A stretch of 7,293 nucleotides of DNA from Planctomycetales bacterium (GTDB lineage Bacteria > Planctomycetota > Planctomycetia > Pirellulales > Thermoguttaceae): contig SKZG01000078.1 of assembly GCA_007127495.1 (NCBI GenBank), positions 1 to 7,293 on the forward strand, read 5' to 3'. The notes under the pieces are model-generated. The model was not told where the DNA came from, did not search any database, and was given only the letters and a program-made list of their open reading frames with translations. The stretch's first letter is position 1; each line of letters begins with the position of its first letter. Positions 5,855 to 7,293 of this stretch are shown here, one piece after another. Made by a program: the position numbers and the translations under genes.

Positions 5855-7293
5855 ATGCAGTGGCTTCGATGGATTTGTGTGGTAGCGATGGCGTGCTCGG
5901 CCGCGTCGGTGGCCCCGGCGGCGGAGCGGCCCAACGTGATTCTGATCATGACGGACGACCAAGGGTACGGCGACATCGCCGCGCATGGCCATCCGCACGT
6001 CATCACGCCGAACATGGACCGCTTGTTCGAGCAAAGCGCGCGCCTGGCGCAGTTCCACGTCGACCCGACCTGCTCGCCCACCCGCTCGGCGCTGATGACC
6101 GGCCGCTATTCCGGCCGCGTGGGCGTGTGGCACACGGTGATGGGGCGGCATAAACTCCGCGAGGACGAAACGACCATTGCCGACGTGTTCCGCGCCGCCG
6201 GCTACCGCACCGGCATGTACGGCAAGTGGCACCTCGGTGACACGTATCCCTACGCCGCCCGCTTCCGCGGCTTCGACGACGCGGTGGTCCACTTCGCCGG
6301 CGGCGTCGGCCAGGCGCCGGACTACTGGGGCAACGACTACTTCGAAGACCACTATAACGACAACGGCTCGTGGCGGCCGTTCCAGGGCTATTGCACCGAC
6401 GTCTGGTTCCGCGAGGCCCTGCGGTTTATCCGCGAGAACCGCGACGAGCCCTTCTTCGTGTACCTGCCCACCAACGCCGCGCACCAGACCCGGCCGCACG
6501 TGGCGGAGCGCTACCGCGCGCTGTACGACGATGTGGACGTGCCCGACCGGCTCCGCATCTTCTGGGGCATGATCACCAACATCGACGACAACCTGGGTGT
6601 GCTGCTCGACCGGCTGGAGCATTGGGGGCTGATGGACAACACGGTGCTCGTGTTCCTGGGCGACAACGGCAGTTGCATGGGCGCCGGCGCCTGGCCGCCC
6701 AACGAGCGCGGCGCATGGTCGGACCGCTTCAACGCCGGCATGCGCGGCTCGAAGGGTTCGCACTACGACGGCGGGCACCGGCTGTTCTGCTACATCCACT
6801 ATCCGGCGCGCGGCATCGTGGGCGGGCGCGACGTGCGGCCCATCACCGCCCACATCGACCTCATGCCCACTCTGCTGGAACTGTGCGGCATCGCCCCGCC
6901 CGAGGGCGTGCAGTTTGACGGCCGCTCGCTCGTGCCCCTGCTCACCGGGAACGAGGAAGGCTGGCCCGAGCGCACCATCTTCCTGCACAACCAGCGCGTG
7001 ATCGATCCGATCAAGTGGCGCAACACCTCGGTAATGACCGACCGCTGGCGGTTCGTCGACAACCGGAAATTGTACGACATCGGCCAGGACCCCGGCCAGC
7101 AGAACAACGTAATCGACGAACACCCGGAGGTGGCCGAACGGCTGCGGGCCGAGTACGAGGAGTGGTGGGCCGACATCAGCCAACGGTTCGACGAGACGAC
7201 GCCGCTTTACATCGGCGCCGAGCAGGAGAACCCGGTGCAACTAAGCTCCCACGACTGGATGACGCCCGGTTTGCCGCCCTGGAACCAGCCGCA
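5855..7293 (+). CDS. Exported formylglycine-dependent sulfatase (arylsulfatase family), 3' end missing
   Basis: The frame stays open from ATG 5855 to the window edge, giving 479 residues with no stop seen. It is a type I (alkaline phosphatase superfamily) sulfatase that hydrolyses sulfate esters. Residues 1-23 look like a signal peptide (WLRWICVVAMACSAASVAPAA), so it should act in the periplasm or outside. The sulfatase signature CSPTRSALMTGR (73-84) puts Cys73 as the residue converted to formylglycine. Metal and active-site candidates are Asp34-Asp35 (MTDDQGYGD), GKWHLG (123-128) with Lys124 and His126, His210, GDNGS (269-273) with Asp270-Asn271, and Lys300 (GSKGSHYDGG). The C-terminal subdomain (KLYDIGQDPGQQNN, 405-418) is present, so little is missing. 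GGAGGT lies five bases upstream. Substrate is unknown; placement beside sugar genes suggests a sulfated polysaccharide. No formylglycine-generating enzyme is in the window. GC content is higher than in the kinase-like gene. Confidence 0.93.
   Translation, partial: MQWLRWICVVAMACSAASVAPAAERPNVILIMTDDQGYGDIAAHGHPHVITPNMDRLFEQSARLAQFHVDPTCSPTRSALMTGRYSGRVGVWHTVMGRHKLREDETTIADVFRAAGYRTGMYGKWHLGDTYPYAARFRGFDDAVVHFAGGVGQAPDYWGNDYFEDHYNDNGSWRPFQGYCTDVWFREALRFIRENRDEPFFVYLPTNAAHQTRPHVAERYRALYDDVDVPDRLRIFWGMITNIDDNLGVLLDRLEHWGLMDNTVLVFLGDNGSCMGAGAWPPNERGAWSDRFNAGMRGSKGSHYDGGHRLFCYIHYPARGIVGGRDVRPITAHIDLMPTLLELCGIAPPEGVQFDGRSLVPLLTGNEEGWPERTIFLHNQRVIDPIKWRNTSVMTDRWRFVDNRKLYDIGQDPGQQNNVIDEHPEVAERLRAEYEEWWADISQRFDETTPLYIGAEQENPVQLSSHDWMTPGLPPWNQP

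Noticed and set aside
5855..5896. Lipobox in the sulfatase N-terminus (AMAC at residues 11-14)
   Set aside because: Position -3 is Ala and -2 is Met, unlike a standard L-[AS]-[GA]-C lipobox; an ordinary signal peptidase I site near residue 23 fits better.
5813..7240. 475-codon open frame on the minus strand opposite the sulfatase
   Set aside because: The plus-strand sulfatase has full catalytic motifs throughout the same stretch; the antisense translation is Val/Ala/His-rich and low in complexity.
1..7293. tRNA, rRNA, CRISPR array or insertion sequence
   Set aside because: I found no cloverleaf, no regularly spaced repeats and no transposase-like protein on either strand.

Overview
The window looks like a chromosomal piece from a GC-rich bacterium of the Planctomycetota/Verrucomicrobiota/Lentisphaerota (PVC) type or a close ecological equivalent. 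The reasons are an exported formylglycine sulfatase, an SGLT-class sodium/sugar symporter, a plant-like GDP-mannose 3,5-epimerase and a palindromic intergenic repeat of a kind common in those genomes. This placement is inference, because no rRNA or ribosomal protein gene is present.

Layout. Positions 1-237 hold no gene I can support. A minus-strand xseB (exonuclease VII small subunit, 238-510) follows. Then comes a 451-base divergent intergenic region up to the epimerase start at 962. It holds a GGGCAT-type palindromic repeat (613-658), a nine-C run inside a stem-loop (792-831), a good sigma70-like promoter (854-883) and a small inverted repeat at the expected transcription start (886-907). 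From 962 every gene is on the plus strand: a GDP-mannose 3,5-epimerase-like enzyme (962-1978), a sugar/Na+ symporter (2012-3658), a compact GHMP-kinase-fold protein (3687-4475), a mannose-1-phosphate guanylyltransferase-like enzyme (4485-5558), a 46-residue small ORF (5680-5820) and a sulfatase that runs off the right edge (5855-7293). The first four are separated by only 33, 28 and 9 bases and look like one transcription unit. The small ORF and sulfatase come after a 121-base gap and may be a second unit or a read-through tail.

How the genes may work together. A ManC-like enzyme makes an NDP-hexose (canonically GDP-mannose) from a hexose-1-phosphate. The epimerase interconverts GDP-D-mannose and GDP-L-galactose/GDP-L-gulose. 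The GHMP-fold protein is the kind of enzyme that makes sugar-1-phosphates from free sugars, the symporter would bring a sugar in, and the sulfatase would act outside the cytoplasm on a sulfated glycan. This can be read as salvage of L-galactose or a related hexose from sulfated algal galactans, or as biosynthesis of a GDP-L-sugar for a surface glycan. The most unusual points are the very short GHMP-fold protein with degenerate ATP-binding motifs and the ManC homologue with changes at motifs that are normally invariant. Together these suggest a substrate other than plain mannose-1-phosphate.
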